Of a stretch of 36,218 nt of DNA, positions 17,391 to 25,516 are shown piece after piece. Each line of letters opens with the position of its first letter. Position 1 is the stretch's first letter. The notes under the pieces are model-generated. The model did no database searches. It had not been told where the DNA came from and worked only from the letters and a program-made list of their open reading frames with translations. A program made the position numbers and the translations under genes. Source of the DNA: Ignavibacteriota bacterium (GTDB taxonomy: Bacteria; Bacteroidota; Ignavibacteria; Kapaibacteriales; UBA2268); NCBI GenBank assembly GCA_016219595.1, contig JACRLY010000040.1:1-36218 (forward strand). Reading direction: 5' to 3'.

Positions 17391-18569
17391 TCAAATTTTG
17401 ATAATAGTTTTAATTTTTTCATTTATTTTAATAAAATAAATGCCTTTAGTTAGTCCCGATAAATCAATGCTTTGAATATTTATATCAGGTAATAATTCAA
17501 ATTTTCTTATTACTCTTCCTAAATTATCAAGTAATAAAATTTCTTTGGGATAACATTGTTCAGTTGTTAAATTAATATTTATTGATTCATCAGCCGGATT
17601 TGGATAAAATAAAATATCACCTTTTGAATTTATATTTTCTTCCACTTCATCAATAAGAAAATCATTAATGAAACCTTTGAAAACACCCAAATTAGTTCCT
17701 GCGAATACCATGTCCCCGCAAATAGCAATAGATGTAATATATAAATCAGTTAGTCCAGAATTCTTACTAATCCAGTTTTCACCATCATCTGTTGATACAA
17801 ATACCCCGCCTCTAGTGCCTAAAAATATAATTTTATTTGTGGAAGACATAGATTCAATAATAAAATTTGTCAATTTATTATTTTTTAATATCCATGAATT
17901 TCCATTATTTTGTGAACGATACACACCATTCCAAGTTCCGGCAAAGATAAAATCATCATGCAAAGTAAAGGAAGAGACTGTAGTATATAAATCATTCAAT
18001 TCTTTTTTTATCCAATTGTCAGCCCCGTTAGATGAAATAAATAAACCCGCATCAGCAGTACCTGCAAAAGTTTGGTTTCCGTTTATAAATATTGATTTTA
18101 CTACATTGCTTGTCAATCCGCTATTTTTAGAAATCCAGCTATTTCCGTTATTTGATGAAAAATATATTCCATCACCATTACTGCCGGCATATAAAATATT
18201 ATTATTTTTTGCAAAATAATTTATATATCTATTAGTAATTCCGAAATTCTTTTCATTCCAGGTTTCACCATAATCAGTAGATAAATAAATCCCTGCACCA
18301 TTACCTCCTCTGAAAATGTTTTTATTAAAAATTGCAATCGAAATTACTCCGCGGTCTGTTATTCCGTTATTTTTATCAGTCCAACTTTCACCATAATCAT
18401 ATGAAGCATAAACTCCTCCATAAGATGTCCCTGCATATATTATATTATCGAGAACGGCTATTGAACTAATATTTCCACCAATGCCGCAGAATTTGCACGC
18501 TACCCATTGTGAATATGAAGAAGAAGTAAAAAAAACAAGAAATGAAAAAATAATAATAAAAGTTTTCAT
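17391..18569 (-). CDS. Secreted seven-repeat beta-propeller protein with T9SS sorting domain
   Basis: Extracellular or surface protein of unknown function. I start at MKTFIIIFSFLVFF (18569), which gives a good signal peptide cleaved near SSSYSQ; the track adds MQGIS. Seven repeats of about 40 residues follow, each with AGT..GGVY.S.D.GESW (Asp-box-like) and then N.GLT...I.SIA, as in YYAGTS-type sialidase/VPS10 propellers, so a closed seven-blade propeller is likely. The C-terminus (about residues 315-392) is a type A T9SS sorting domain: ILFYPNPADESININL, LLDNLGRVIRKFEL, LSGLTKGIYFIKI. The gene stands alone. No catalytic residues can be assigned. Confidence 0.88.
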   Translation of the reverse strand: MKTFIIIFSFLVFFTSSSYSQWVACKFCGIGGNISSIAVLDNIIYAGTSYGGVYASYDYGESWTDKNNGITDRGVISIAIFNKNIFRGGNGAGIYLSTDYGETWNEKNFGITNRYINYFAKNNNILYAGSNGDGIYFSSNNGNSWISKNSGLTSNVVKSIFINGNQTFAGTADAGLFISSNGADNWIKKELNDLYTTVSSFTLHDDFIFAGTWNGVYRSQNNGNSWILKNNKLTNFIIESMSSTNKIIFLGTRGGVFVSTDDGENWISKNSGLTDLYITSIAICGDMVFAGTNLGVFKGFINDFLIDEVEENINSKGDILFYPNPADESININLTTEQCYPKEILLLDNLGRVIRKFELLPDINIQSIDLSGLTKGIYFIKINEKIKTIIKI

Positions 18570-18705
18570 CGATATACCCTGCATAATTTATTATAATAAT
18601 ATTATATTCTAAAAATAAACAGAGGTTATTAAAGTTATTCAATCAATTTATAATTCAAACTTACTTAAAATACTAGTGTAAAAAAATTAAACAAAATGAA
18701 TATCA

Positions 18706-19875
18706 TTAAGCAACATTTTCAGGTTTTATAAGTGTAATCACAGTAATTTCAGGTTTCATTCCTATTCTGATTGGTGGTCCTGCTGTCCCACAGCCACGGT
18801 TTACATATAAATACTGGTCTTTGTTTTTATAGAGTCCAGCATAATATTTATATACATAGCGAACAGGAGAAAATTCCATTCCGTCAATTTTACAACTGAA
18901 TTGTTCTTTATCCCAATTATTCGGGTCGTGGCATAATAAAATGGTTGGGTCAATATCATTCAACCCGTTTAGCGTTTTATCGAAATCAGCAAATTTATCC
19001 CCCCAGCTTGTGTTGTCGGTAGCGGCAAGCTGTAATTTGCAGCCGTTAATAGTTAGTTTCCTATTCTCATTTATAATTAAATCAATACCGGTATGCCTGA
19101 TTATATTGATTAATTTATTATGATTATTATCAGTCATGTAATGGTCATGATTCCCCAAACAAGCATATACCCCAAATTGTGCATTTAAAGTTTTCAAACC
19201 CTCAACTGCAAGTACCATTTCATCGGGATGATTGTTCACGAAATCACCTGTAACAAATATTAAATCGGGTTTAACCGCATTTGCAAGGATACATGCTTTC
19301 ATAAAAGTTCGTTTGTTCAGAAATGAACCTGCATGTATATCAGAAATTTGAACAATTTTCAATCCATTTAATCCCGGGGGTAATTTTGTTAAGGGAATCT
19401 GAATAGGATATATGTGAAAATCATAAGTATTTCTGAGCATATTATCCCCGACAATCAGGAATGGCACTCCAGCCAATGACCAGGCTATGTTTCCTGCAAT
19501 TCTCCTACGTGATGCTGATTGAAGTTCTTGGTGTGAGTCCTCAGAAAACCCCCGAACACCCTTTGATAAAGCTGATTTCTTTTCTGAGGCATCAGAAACC
19601 CCCCGAACACCCTTTGATAATGGGGGCACATCAAGTGTATCATCTGAAAACCCCCGAACCCCCTTTGAAAAAGGGGGCTTTTTAAATACTCTTAACTTTA
19701 TAAACTTTACAAAATTTATACATAATTTGATGATATCTTTTATGAGAAGAATTGGAAATATTCCAAGTTTAGGTAAATACCAAAAAAAGACAGCATACAT
19801 GATAATTTTATTAGACAATGTTTGTGCTTCATCTCGATTTCTTGTCAAAAAGGAAATTATAGTAATCAATAGCAT
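18706..19875 (-). CDS. Calcineurin-like metallophosphoesterase with three in-frame palindromic repeats; GHTH motif missing
   Basis: Membrane-anchored YkuE/YaeI-type phosphoesterase by similarity. Membrane helices lie in the N-terminal part (about residues 1-10 and 25-47). Residues 65-115 are three tandem 17-residue units such as KKPPFSKGVRGFSDDTL, encoded by a DNA palindrome. The catalytic domain starts at LKIVQISDIHAGSF and has TGDFVN, CLGNHDHYM and LLCHDPNNWD, then jumps to QFSCKIDGMEFSPVRYVYK. Relatives have a segment ending GHTHGGQF between the last two, so about 16-20 residues including the metal-binding GHTH appear deleted in frame. The frame stays open upstream of the ATG (separate entry). 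It is probably inactive. Fold call is good; function as an enzyme is doubtful. Confidence 0.82.
   Translation of the reverse strand: MLLITIISFLTRNRDEAQTLSNKIIMYAVFFWYLPKLGIFPILLIKDIIKLCINFVKFIKLRVFKKPPFSKGVRGFSDDTLDVPPLSKGVRGVSDASEKKSALSKGVRGFSEDSHQELQSASRRRIAGNIAWSLAGVPFLIVGDNMLRNTYDFHIYPIQIPLTKLPPGLNGLKIVQISDIHAGSFLNKRTFMKACILANAVKPDLIFVTGDFVNNHPDEMVLAVEGLKTLNAQFGVYACLGNHDHYMTDNNHNKLINIIRHTGIDLIINENRKLTINGCKLQLAATDNTSWGDKFADFDKTLNGLNDIDPTILLCHDPNNWDKEQFSCKIDGMEFSPVRYVYKYYAGLYKNKDQYLYVNRGCGTAGPPIRIGMKPEITVITLIKPENVA
19531..19683. repeat. Three tandem 51-nt repeats carrying the palindromic element, inside a gene
   Basis: Unit starts on the plus strand are at 19541, 19592 and 19643, exactly 51 bases apart, each beginning TC(A/T)GAAA(A)CCCCC. 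The third copy (19646-19678) has the full CCCCCTTT/AAAGGGGG hairpin and is identical over 33 bases to 8397-8429. The second copy has a weakened right arm and the first has lost it. All three keep the phosphoesterase reading frame and give a 17-residue protein repeat with core SKGVRG. Confidence 0.9.
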
Positions 19876-20018
19876 AATGATGGAAATATAAATTGGCAGC
19901 CATTTGATGAATTTTTTATACTTCCTTTTTTTAAAAAAATTAGAAAGACTTATAGAAAAATAAAAGTCAATGATAGTTAACGATACAATAATAATTAAAA
20001 CTATTAAAAAGAAACCAT
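19876..20018 (-). other. Out-of-frame N-terminal extension of the metallophosphoesterase
   Basis: The phosphoesterase frame is open upstream of its first ATG to a TAG at 20034-20032 and encodes a membrane helix and a basic loop (LIVLIIIVSLTIIDFYFS, KKRKYKKFIKWLP), as expected for this family. It lacks ATG, GTG or TTG. An ATG at 20018 reads MVSF and then hits TAA because the T run has five T; six T would give MVSFLIVLIII and restore the full N-terminus. So the true start is probably 20018, with a one-base lesion or error. Beyond it, 20019-20192 holds only the promoter region of the next gene. Confidence 0.6.
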
Positions 20019-20146
20019 GTATTATTATTCTCTAATTCTAGTAATATTTCAAGTTTAAAATAAAGTAACAAAGTAAAAAAAAACAAAAAAATTATTATTT
20101 TAATAAAAAAAACTTTTTTGTGGAAAATTACATTACAACTATAACA

Positions 20147-20154
20147 TATATTTG
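20147..20154 (+). promoter_or_regulatory. Possible -7 element (TATATTTG) upstream of the isochorismatase gene
   Basis: TATATTTG is an exact TAnnTTTG match 38 bases before the ATG. The nearest TTTG upstream (20117) leaves a spacer of 26, longer than usual, so the -33 element is unclear. Confidence 0.35.
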
Positions 20155-20192
20155 TACTTTCTTATTTTTCACATTAAATCAAGGAATAAATT

Positions 20193-20846
20193 ATGGAACC
20201 ATATATAAATTCAGAAAATCTATCGTCTAAAACACAGTCATGGCTTAAAACAATCGAGCCATTTAATCAGCACAGGCTGAAGCTCTCAAAAGAGAAATCC
20301 GCCCTTATGGTGATCGACATGCAGAAGTTCTTTCTCGATTCAACCTCACCTACTTTCACCTGTGGCGGAATTCCGATTATTCCAAATATAAAAAATCTTT
20401 TAAACGAATTTCGCAAAGCCGAAAGACCCATAATATACACAAAGCATGTTCATAATTCTTCATTGAACGATGCCGGTATTATGGAATGGTGGTGGGAAGG
20501 CATGTGCATCGAGGGAAGTCCCGAAAGTGAAGTACATGATGACATTGCACCGATTGCCGGTGAAAAAGTTATACTCCACCACCGGTATTCTGCATTTTAC
20601 AATACAGATTTGGAAACAGTACTTCGGGTACTTAAAATTGAAGATTTGGTAATAACAGGAATAATGTCGAATATGTGCTGTGAATCAACCGCAAGAGATG
20701 CATATTTCCGGGACTATAAAGTTCATTTTCTTGCTGACGCATCAGGGAGTGTAACTGAAGAAATGCACCTTGCTACATTGCTTAATCTTGGTTTCGGTTT
20801 TGCCAATATTACAACGACAGAAAATATTTTGAAGCAGATGAAATAG
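20193..20846 (+). CDS. Isochorismatase-fold cysteine hydrolase
   Basis: Cytosolic hydrolase of the isochorismatase/nicotinamidase superfamily with a Rossmann-like core. Catalytic Asp42 lies in LMVIDMQKFFLDS and the nucleophile Cys163 in GIMSNMCCESTARDAY. The third member of the usual triad, the Lys before (W/H)RYSAF, is replaced: the protein reads VILHHRYSAFYNTDLE, with His129 at that position. At 217 residues it is of normal size, with a short extra N-terminal helix. No pathway genes sit next to it, so the substrate is unknown. The upstream region has a TATATTTG promoter word. Confidence 0.88.
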   Translation: MEPYINSENLSSKTQSWLKTIEPFNQHRLKLSKEKSALMVIDMQKFFLDSTSPTFTCGGIPIIPNIKNLLNEFRKAERPIIYTKHVHNSSLNDAGIMEWWWEGMCIEGSPESEVHDDIAPIAGEKVILHHRYSAFYNTDLETVLRVLKIEDLVITGIMSNMCCESTARDAYFRDYKVHFLADASGSVTEEMHLATLLNLGFGFANITTTENILKQMK

Positions 20847-20885
20847 ATTATTTAATTTAGTATTTCAATACTATTTTAAATTATA

Positions 20886-21362
20886 ATGAAAAACATTTTA
20901 CTCGGATTTTTATGTATCTGCCTCCTCTATATTGGAGGAGGTGGAATTTATGGCGGGATATCTTTCATACTTGACCCGTCAGGCAAAAGTATGGAAATGG
21001 CTCCTGAAGTATTGAATTCAATTCCATTAAAAAATTTTTTTATACCAGGTATAATTCTCTTACTCATATTTGGAATAGTACCTCTGATAACCACAACAGG
21101 ATTGATATTGAAACATGGTTTGCCGTTTGTCAGAATAAAAGGTAATAAACCGATGCATAATTGGGTATGGCATTCTGCTTACCTGCTCAGTATGGCACTT
21201 GTATTCTGGATTTTATTACAACTTCTGCTAATAGGATACGGACATCCATTACAGGTAATGCTTCTCGGTGTTGGTGTAATTATGTTTCTAATACTTAGAA
21301 ATTCAGAAGTGAAAGAATATTTCGGTGAAATAAATGAAAAGGTTGAAAATGGATTTAAATAA
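20886..21362 (+). CDS. Small integral membrane protein, four predicted helices
   Basis: Not recognised as a named family. 158 residues with helices at about 3-27 (glycine-rich, LYIGGGGIYGGISF), 48-72, 94-117 and 119-137, and a charged C-terminus. Resembles small uncharacterised membrane proteins found in Bacteroidota. It starts 39 bases after the isochorismatase gene and its last codons overlap the start of the AlkD-like gene by 14 bases, so the three may be co-transcribed. No function can be given. Confidence 0.75.
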   Translation: MKNILLGFLCICLLYIGGGGIYGGISFILDPSGKSMEMAPEVLNSIPLKNFFIPGIILLLIFGIVPLITTTGLILKHGLPFVRIKGNKPMHNWVWHSAYLLSMALVFWILLQLLLIGYGHPLQVMLLGVGVIMFLILRNSEVKEYFGEINEKVENGFK

Positions 21363-22077
21363 AATAGTCAAAGAAATCAGGGATTTTCTTAAGGAAAATG
21401 CTGATGATGCGATTGTTAAAAAATACTCGCGATACTTCAAAGAAGGTTATGAGGGATACGGTATAGAGCAAAATCTATTTATGCAGAAAAAAGATGAATG
21501 GCTCGATAAGTACAAAGAAAAGCTAACCATCGAAGAATTTCTTAAGCTAGGTGGGGTTCTATTTAGTTCAGGAAAATATGAGGAAGGCGCAATTGCTATT
21601 CAGTTCCTGATGGGACAAAAAGAAAAACTTGATAAAACTGCTTACATAACAGTCGGCGACTGGCTTGAAAAGTATGTGAGGAATTGGGCTCACACTGACT
21701 ATATATGCAGTGAATTGACTCCATATTTCTTTGGGAAAAATATTGTAAAACTCGATGATATTAAATCCTGGCGATATTCCCAATCACAATGGAAACGCCG
21801 AGCAGTACCGGTTACATTCATCAAGTTAATGAAAAAGGATAAATCTCCGGATAAATATCTTAAATTAATCGACCCTATGATGATGGAAAAGGACAGACCG
21901 GTACATCAAGGATTAGGATGGTTTTTGAGAGAGACATGGAAAAAATATCCAGAGCCGGTAGAATCATTCCTTCTGAAATGGAAAGATTCGGCAGCAAGAC
22001 TTATATTCCAGTATGCAACTGAAAAGATGACAAAAGAGGAGAAAGAGAGATATAGAAAAGGGGAAAAAGTAAAATAA
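21349..22077 (+). CDS. DNA alkylation repair family protein (AlkD/AlkC-like HEAT repeat)
   Basis: All-alpha HEAT-like DNA glycosylase family that recognises alkylated bases (PF08713 type). Family features are the YSRYFKEGYEGYGI region near the N-terminus, the NWAHTDYICSEL helix carrying an Asp at the position of the family's catalytic Asp, SQWKRRAVPVTFIKLM, and HQGLGWFLRETWKKYP. I start at MDLNKIVKEI (21349), giving 242 residues, rather than the track's five-codon longer form; both overlap the preceding gene. No signal peptide. Whether it is an active glycosylase cannot be told from sequence alone. Confidence 0.85.
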   Translation: MDLNKIVKEIRDFLKENADDAIVKKYSRYFKEGYEGYGIEQNLFMQKKDEWLDKYKEKLTIEEFLKLGGVLFSSGKYEEGAIAIQFLMGQKEKLDKTAYITVGDWLEKYVRNWAHTDYICSELTPYFFGKNIVKLDDIKSWRYSQSQWKRRAVPVTFIKLMKKDKSPDKYLKLIDPMMMEKDRPVHQGLGWFLRETWKKYPEPVESFLLKWKDSAARLIFQYATEKMTKEEKERYRKGEKVK

Positions 22078-22164
22078 TTGAATTATTTTCATTATTAATT
22101 TCAAATTATTTATTAATTTTGGTTTGATAATTCATGTTTTCTCCACCAATAATAAGGTGATTTT

Positions 22165-22551
22165 ATGAGAAAAAGAATATATTTATTATTACCAGTAATG
22201 ATTTTTATCCTTGGTTCTTGTATTGAACCATTTAGTGATCCACCTCGTACAATACAAGTGCCTGTTGAGTTTATAGAATCAGTAACAATTCAAAATCAAA
22301 ATGTTAATATTAAAGTTGGATTTTTTATTCCAGAAATTGGATGTTGGAAATTTGTTCGTAATGAGATTAAGCAAAATAACAATTTTTTAAATGGTAAAGT
22401 ATTTGCGAGAAGAATAACTGATGGTGGCTGTTTTCAACAACCTGATATTTTATATACTGAATTTAATTTCACGAATTTAAAATCAGGTGTTTATACATTT
22501 GAATTCGATAGTTTTGAAAATAAAATTGATACAACGATTTATATTCCCTGA
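22165..22551 (+). CDS. Small lipoprotein of unknown function
   Basis: 128 residues. The N-terminus MRKRIYLLLPVMIFILGSC is a lipoprotein signal with Cys19 as the lipidated residue. The rest is beta-rich, with a Cys pair (GCWKF, GGCFQQP) that could form a disulfide, and ends with an immunoglobulin-like pattern (LKSGVYTFEFDSFENKIDTTIYI). No known family. An AAGGTGA sequence lies 5 bases before the ATG, a fair ribosome site. It stands between the AlkD-like gene and mgsA with AT-rich gaps on both sides, so is probably its own unit. Confidence 0.75.
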   Translation: MRKRIYLLLPVMIFILGSCIEPFSDPPRTIQVPVEFIESVTIQNQNVNIKVGFFIPEIGCWKFVRNEIKQNNNFLNGKVFARRITDGGCFQQPDILYTEFNFTNLKSGVYTFEFDSFENKIDTTIYIP

Positions 22552-22659
22552 GTTTGAAGAATAGAAAATTAAATATATAAATTAAGCAATTCAATAATAA
22601 TATATATATATAAACAATTTACCTTTTTCCACGTCAATTATTAATTTTTCAGGTATAAG

Positions 22660-23124
22660 ATGGAAGAAACTAAAAACATTGCATTGGTTGCACATGACAA
22701 TTGTAAGAAAGACCTAACAGAATGGGTGAACTGGAACTGGAGTTTACTTCTGAATCATAATTTAATCTGCACCGGTACAACAGGTAAACTTGTAGAAAAA
22801 GCTTTATTGAAAAAAATCGGCAAAGAAAAGATATCTGAAATTAAAATCACAAAATTAAAATCAGGTCCCTTCGGTGGTGACCAGCAGCTTGGTGCTATGA
22901 TTGTCGAGGGTCAGGTTGATATTCTGATATTCTTTTGGGACCCTATGCAGCCGCATCCTCACGATGTTGATGTGAAGGCACTTTTGAGAATATCGGTATT
23001 ATATAATATACCAACAGCATGCAATAGGTCAACTGCAGATTTCCTGATTTCATCTCAATTGATGGGTGAAAATTATGAGGCAGTTCAGAGAGATTTTACT
23101 ACTTATTTGAATAGAAAAGTATAA
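22660..23124 (+). CDS. mgsA: Methylglyoxal synthase
   Basis: Turns dihydroxyacetone phosphate into methylglyoxal and phosphate, an overflow branch of glycolysis active when phosphate is short. Family motifs: ALVAHDNCKKDLTEWVNWN at the start, CTGTTGKLVEK for phosphate binding, LKSGPFGGDQQLGAMI with the catalytic Asp, FWDPMQPHPHDVDVKALLR with the active-site His, and PTACNRSTADFLISS. At 154 residues it is the normal size. Convergent with the MBL-fold gene, ten bases away. Assignment is strong. Confidence 0.96.
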   Translation: MEETKNIALVAHDNCKKDLTEWVNWNWSLLLNHNLICTGTTGKLVEKALLKKIGKEKISEIKITKLKSGPFGGDQQLGAMIVEGQVDILIFFWDPMQPHPHDVDVKALLRISVLYNIPTACNRSTADFLISSQLMGENYEAVQRDFTTYLNRKV

Positions 23125-23134
23125 TTTGAAAAAA

Positions 23135-24073
23135 TTATTTTATCACTATTTTTCTTCCGTGTATTGGAACAATAAATTCACCTGGATCTTTCAATTCTTT
23201 TTCCCGCAGTTTTTTAATTTCCCTTGGTGCATCCAACATGTCATCAGCTCCCTGAGAGAAAGTCCCCCAATGAATTGCAATTGAAGTTTTAGCTTTTAAT
23301 ATTTTATGTGCCTCTACCGCTTCATTAGCTGACAAATGAACATCCCCGAAAAACCATCTGGGTTCGATTGGTCCAATCGGTAAAAAAGCTAACCTTATTT
23401 GTCCGAATTTATCATATATTTGTTTGAAATGAATTCCGAATCCTGTATCACCTGCAAAGTAAATTGGACCAATCTCTGTATTAATAATGTAAGCTCCCCA
23501 AAGCGATATATTTCTGTCTGTCAATCCTCTCATTGAAAAATGCCTGGCAGGGACTAAAGTTAACTTATACTTATTTTTAAAGAAGTATTCCTGCCACCAA
23601 TCCAGTTCAATCGTATTACTCAATCCATCATCCAGCATCAATTCTTTATTACCAAGTGGAACAATAAATACAGGATTGAATTTCTCTTTCAATCTTTTCA
23701 AAGTCGGTATATCCAAATGGTCATAGTGATTATGACTTATTAATACGATGTCAATAGGAGGTAAATCATCGAAGCGGATTCCGGGTGGACGATGCCGTTC
23801 CATTCCTACAAATGCAACCGGACTTGCAAGTTCAGACCAAATAGGGTCTGTCAAAATATTTATTCCATTAGTCTGAATGAGAAAAGTTGCATGATTTACA
23901 AATGTTACAACTACAGAATCACCGAATACTCTTTCTTCAGGTTTCGGTCCCGGTTTTTCATTCCACCAGTCATCCCAGTCTCCTTTTTCTGTAAAGAGAA
24001 GAAATTTGATTAAATCCCATGATATAAATATTAATAAAAATAATAGAGTTTTAAATTTATTATGTCCCGACAT
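23135..24073 (-). CDS. MBL-fold metal-dependent hydrolase, NAPE-PLD/UlaG-like
   Basis: Metallo-beta-lactamase fold phosphodiesterase. The N-terminus has a membrane anchor (residues 7-27, FKTLLFLLIFISWDLIKFLL). Metal ligands: His114, His116, Asp118 and His119 in LISHNHYDHLD, the Asp in IYFAGDTGFGIHF, and the late His in AIHWGTFS. The LTDPIWSELASPVAFVGMERHRPPGI and PIGPIEPRWFFGDVHLSANEA blocks match the branch that includes N-acyl phosphatidylethanolamine phospholipase D, so a lipid substrate is possible. At 312 residues it is complete. Its start is 23 bases downstream of the pgeF stop, so it may be the last gene of the comEC-pgeF unit. Confidence 0.9.
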   Translation of the reverse strand: MSGHNKFKTLLFLLIFISWDLIKFLLFTEKGDWDDWWNEKPGPKPEERVFGDSVVVTFVNHATFLIQTNGINILTDPIWSELASPVAFVGMERHRPPGIRFDDLPPIDIVLISHNHYDHLDIPTLKRLKEKFNPVFIVPLGNKELMLDDGLSNTIELDWWQEYFFKNKYKLTLVPARHFSMRGLTDRNISLWGAYIINTEIGPIYFAGDTGFGIHFKQIYDKFGQIRLAFLPIGPIEPRWFFGDVHLSANEAVEAHKILKAKTSIAIHWGTFSQGADDMLDAPREIKKLREKELKDPGEFIVPIHGRKIVIK

Positions 24074-24095
24074 ATTATATATTATAATTTATCTC

Positions 24096-24875
24096 TTAAA
24101 TCATGCCTATGAAAGCACACATTCTGCCTGATTTATCCTTATCCCTTCTATATGAATGATAATCCTCATCAATTATTGTACATATTTCCGAGACTTCAAT
24201 GTTTTCAGCTTTTATTCCTTCCGATAATAATTGATTTTTAATTTGTTTCTTATTATCAAATAAGTATTTTCCACCTGATTCCCCTTTTACTGATGCAGAA
24301 CTTAATGGTACTACACTCCCGGAATCAATGAATAATTTTGCGACATCATATCCAACTTCATAACTTTTACCAGATGCACAAGGACTAATCCATACCTGTA
24401 AATCTTTTGGATTAGAACCATTTTTTTTCAACATTTCGATACTCTTTCCTGCAATATTTTGACTTGAACCTTTCCAACCTGAATGAATTGCTCCAATCAT
24501 TCCTTTTACTGGGTCATATATCAATACTCCAGCACAATCGGCAAGTGAAACACACAGAACTATTCCTTTTTCAAAGCAAATCATTCCGTCTCTCACTTCC
24601 CTTTCCTGTTCTATTCCTTCAATAGAATCAGAATTAACGATTTCGATTTGAACTCCATGAACCTGCTTTTGATAAATTAATTTTTTTATTGAAGGGTATT
24701 CTTTTTTCAGATATTCAGCAAAATACTTCCTTCCCTTACTCGCCACTTCTTCACCGAAAACACCTGCAGGTGAAATTGAAAAACCATAAGGTGAAAAGTT
24801 GATAATATTTCTTTTTGTTATACCTGAAATAATTTTAGTCTGATTGAATATATTTGCAAAGTTTATTTCAAACAT
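24096..24875 (-). CDS. pgeF: Peptidoglycan editing factor PgeF / YfiH laccase-domain protein
   Basis: Multicopper-polyphenol-oxidase-like fold (DUF152); E. coli YfiH removes wrongly built UDP-MurNAc-L-Ser peptides, and related proteins are purine nucleoside phosphorylases. Zn ligands are His73 in QKQVHGVQIEIV, Cys114 in SLADCAGVLIYD, and His131 in IGAIHSGWKGS. The ISPCASGKSYEVGYDV block and the C-terminal DEDYHSYRRDKDKSGRMCAFIGM are complete. At 259 residues it is normal. It follows the 3' part of comEC by eight bases on the minus strand, which suggests co-transcription. Confidence 0.93.
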   Translation of the reverse strand: MFEINFANIFNQTKIISGITKRNIINFSPYGFSISPAGVFGEEVASKGRKYFAEYLKKEYPSIKKLIYQKQVHGVQIEIVNSDSIEGIEQEREVRDGMICFEKGIVLCVSLADCAGVLIYDPVKGMIGAIHSGWKGSSQNIAGKSIEMLKKNGSNPKDLQVWISPCASGKSYEVGYDVAKLFIDSGSVVPLSSASVKGESGGKYLFDNKKQIKNQLLSEGIKAENIEVSEICTIIDEDYHSYRRDKDKSGRMCAFIGMI

Positions 24876-24883
24876 TTTTAACC

Positions 24884-25516
24884 TTAATCTAACTTAATAA
24901 ATTGTGGTAAATGGTTCTTCATTTCTAATACTTTTTCAATTTTTGTTTGTAATTCAATTGAAGCGGGAAAGTGAATTATCTTCTTTTTGGTTTTAACTTT
25001 ATCTGCTAAATTAATTCCGACATTACCAGTATATGCAAGTATTAAACTGCCTTTATTCTCCAATAAAAGTCTTTCCATTGAATAATCTCTCGAAGGATAC
25101 TGTGCCGGTCTTCTATCCGATATTAAAACAAAAGTCTTGTGTCCATTCAGAGGAACAAAAGCAGCTACATAATTTTCTCCCGGATAAATTTTTATTTCAC
25201 TTTTGTTGATAGCACCTTTATATATTGTCAGTGCTATAAAACAAGCGAATGCACTAATTCCAAACCTGAATAATAATTGTCTCCTTGAATTGGAGAATAA
25301 AATATATAATAATCCTAAAGAAATCAGAATTGAAAACAGGATTGTAATGTTTCCTTCAAGTGATGACATAGGGATTTTCAATAATAATTTATTGAGCCAG
25401 ACCGAAATATCAATAAGAAAATCTGTTGACGCTGCATAAGCCAATCCGAGCCAGTTACTCATAAATGATAATCCTACAGCTATCAAAGCAAATATCATTG
25501 CTAAACTATAAAGCAA
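24884..25516 (-). pseudogene. comEC: ComEC, C-terminal fragment (frame-shifted away from the N-terminal part)
   Basis: Rest of the DNA-uptake channel ComEC after a deletion. It reads YSLAMIFALIAVGLSFMSNW..., the later membrane helices of the Competence domain, and then a C-terminal soluble region (KSEIKIYPGENYVAAF, FVLISDRRPAQYPS) as in Bacteroidota ComEC proteins that lack the metallo-beta-lactamase motifs. The TTG start at 25516 is an artefact; its first residues lie inside the upstream ORF in another frame. The join with the N-terminal part lacks the expected helix (roughly 30-35 residues). The product is unlikely to work alone. Confidence 0.8.

Noticed and set aside
19461-19685. 74-codon plus-strand ORF with KTPE.PL repeats
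   Set aside because: It is the complement shadow of the three palindromic repeats in the phosphoesterase gene; the minus frame holds the conserved domain.
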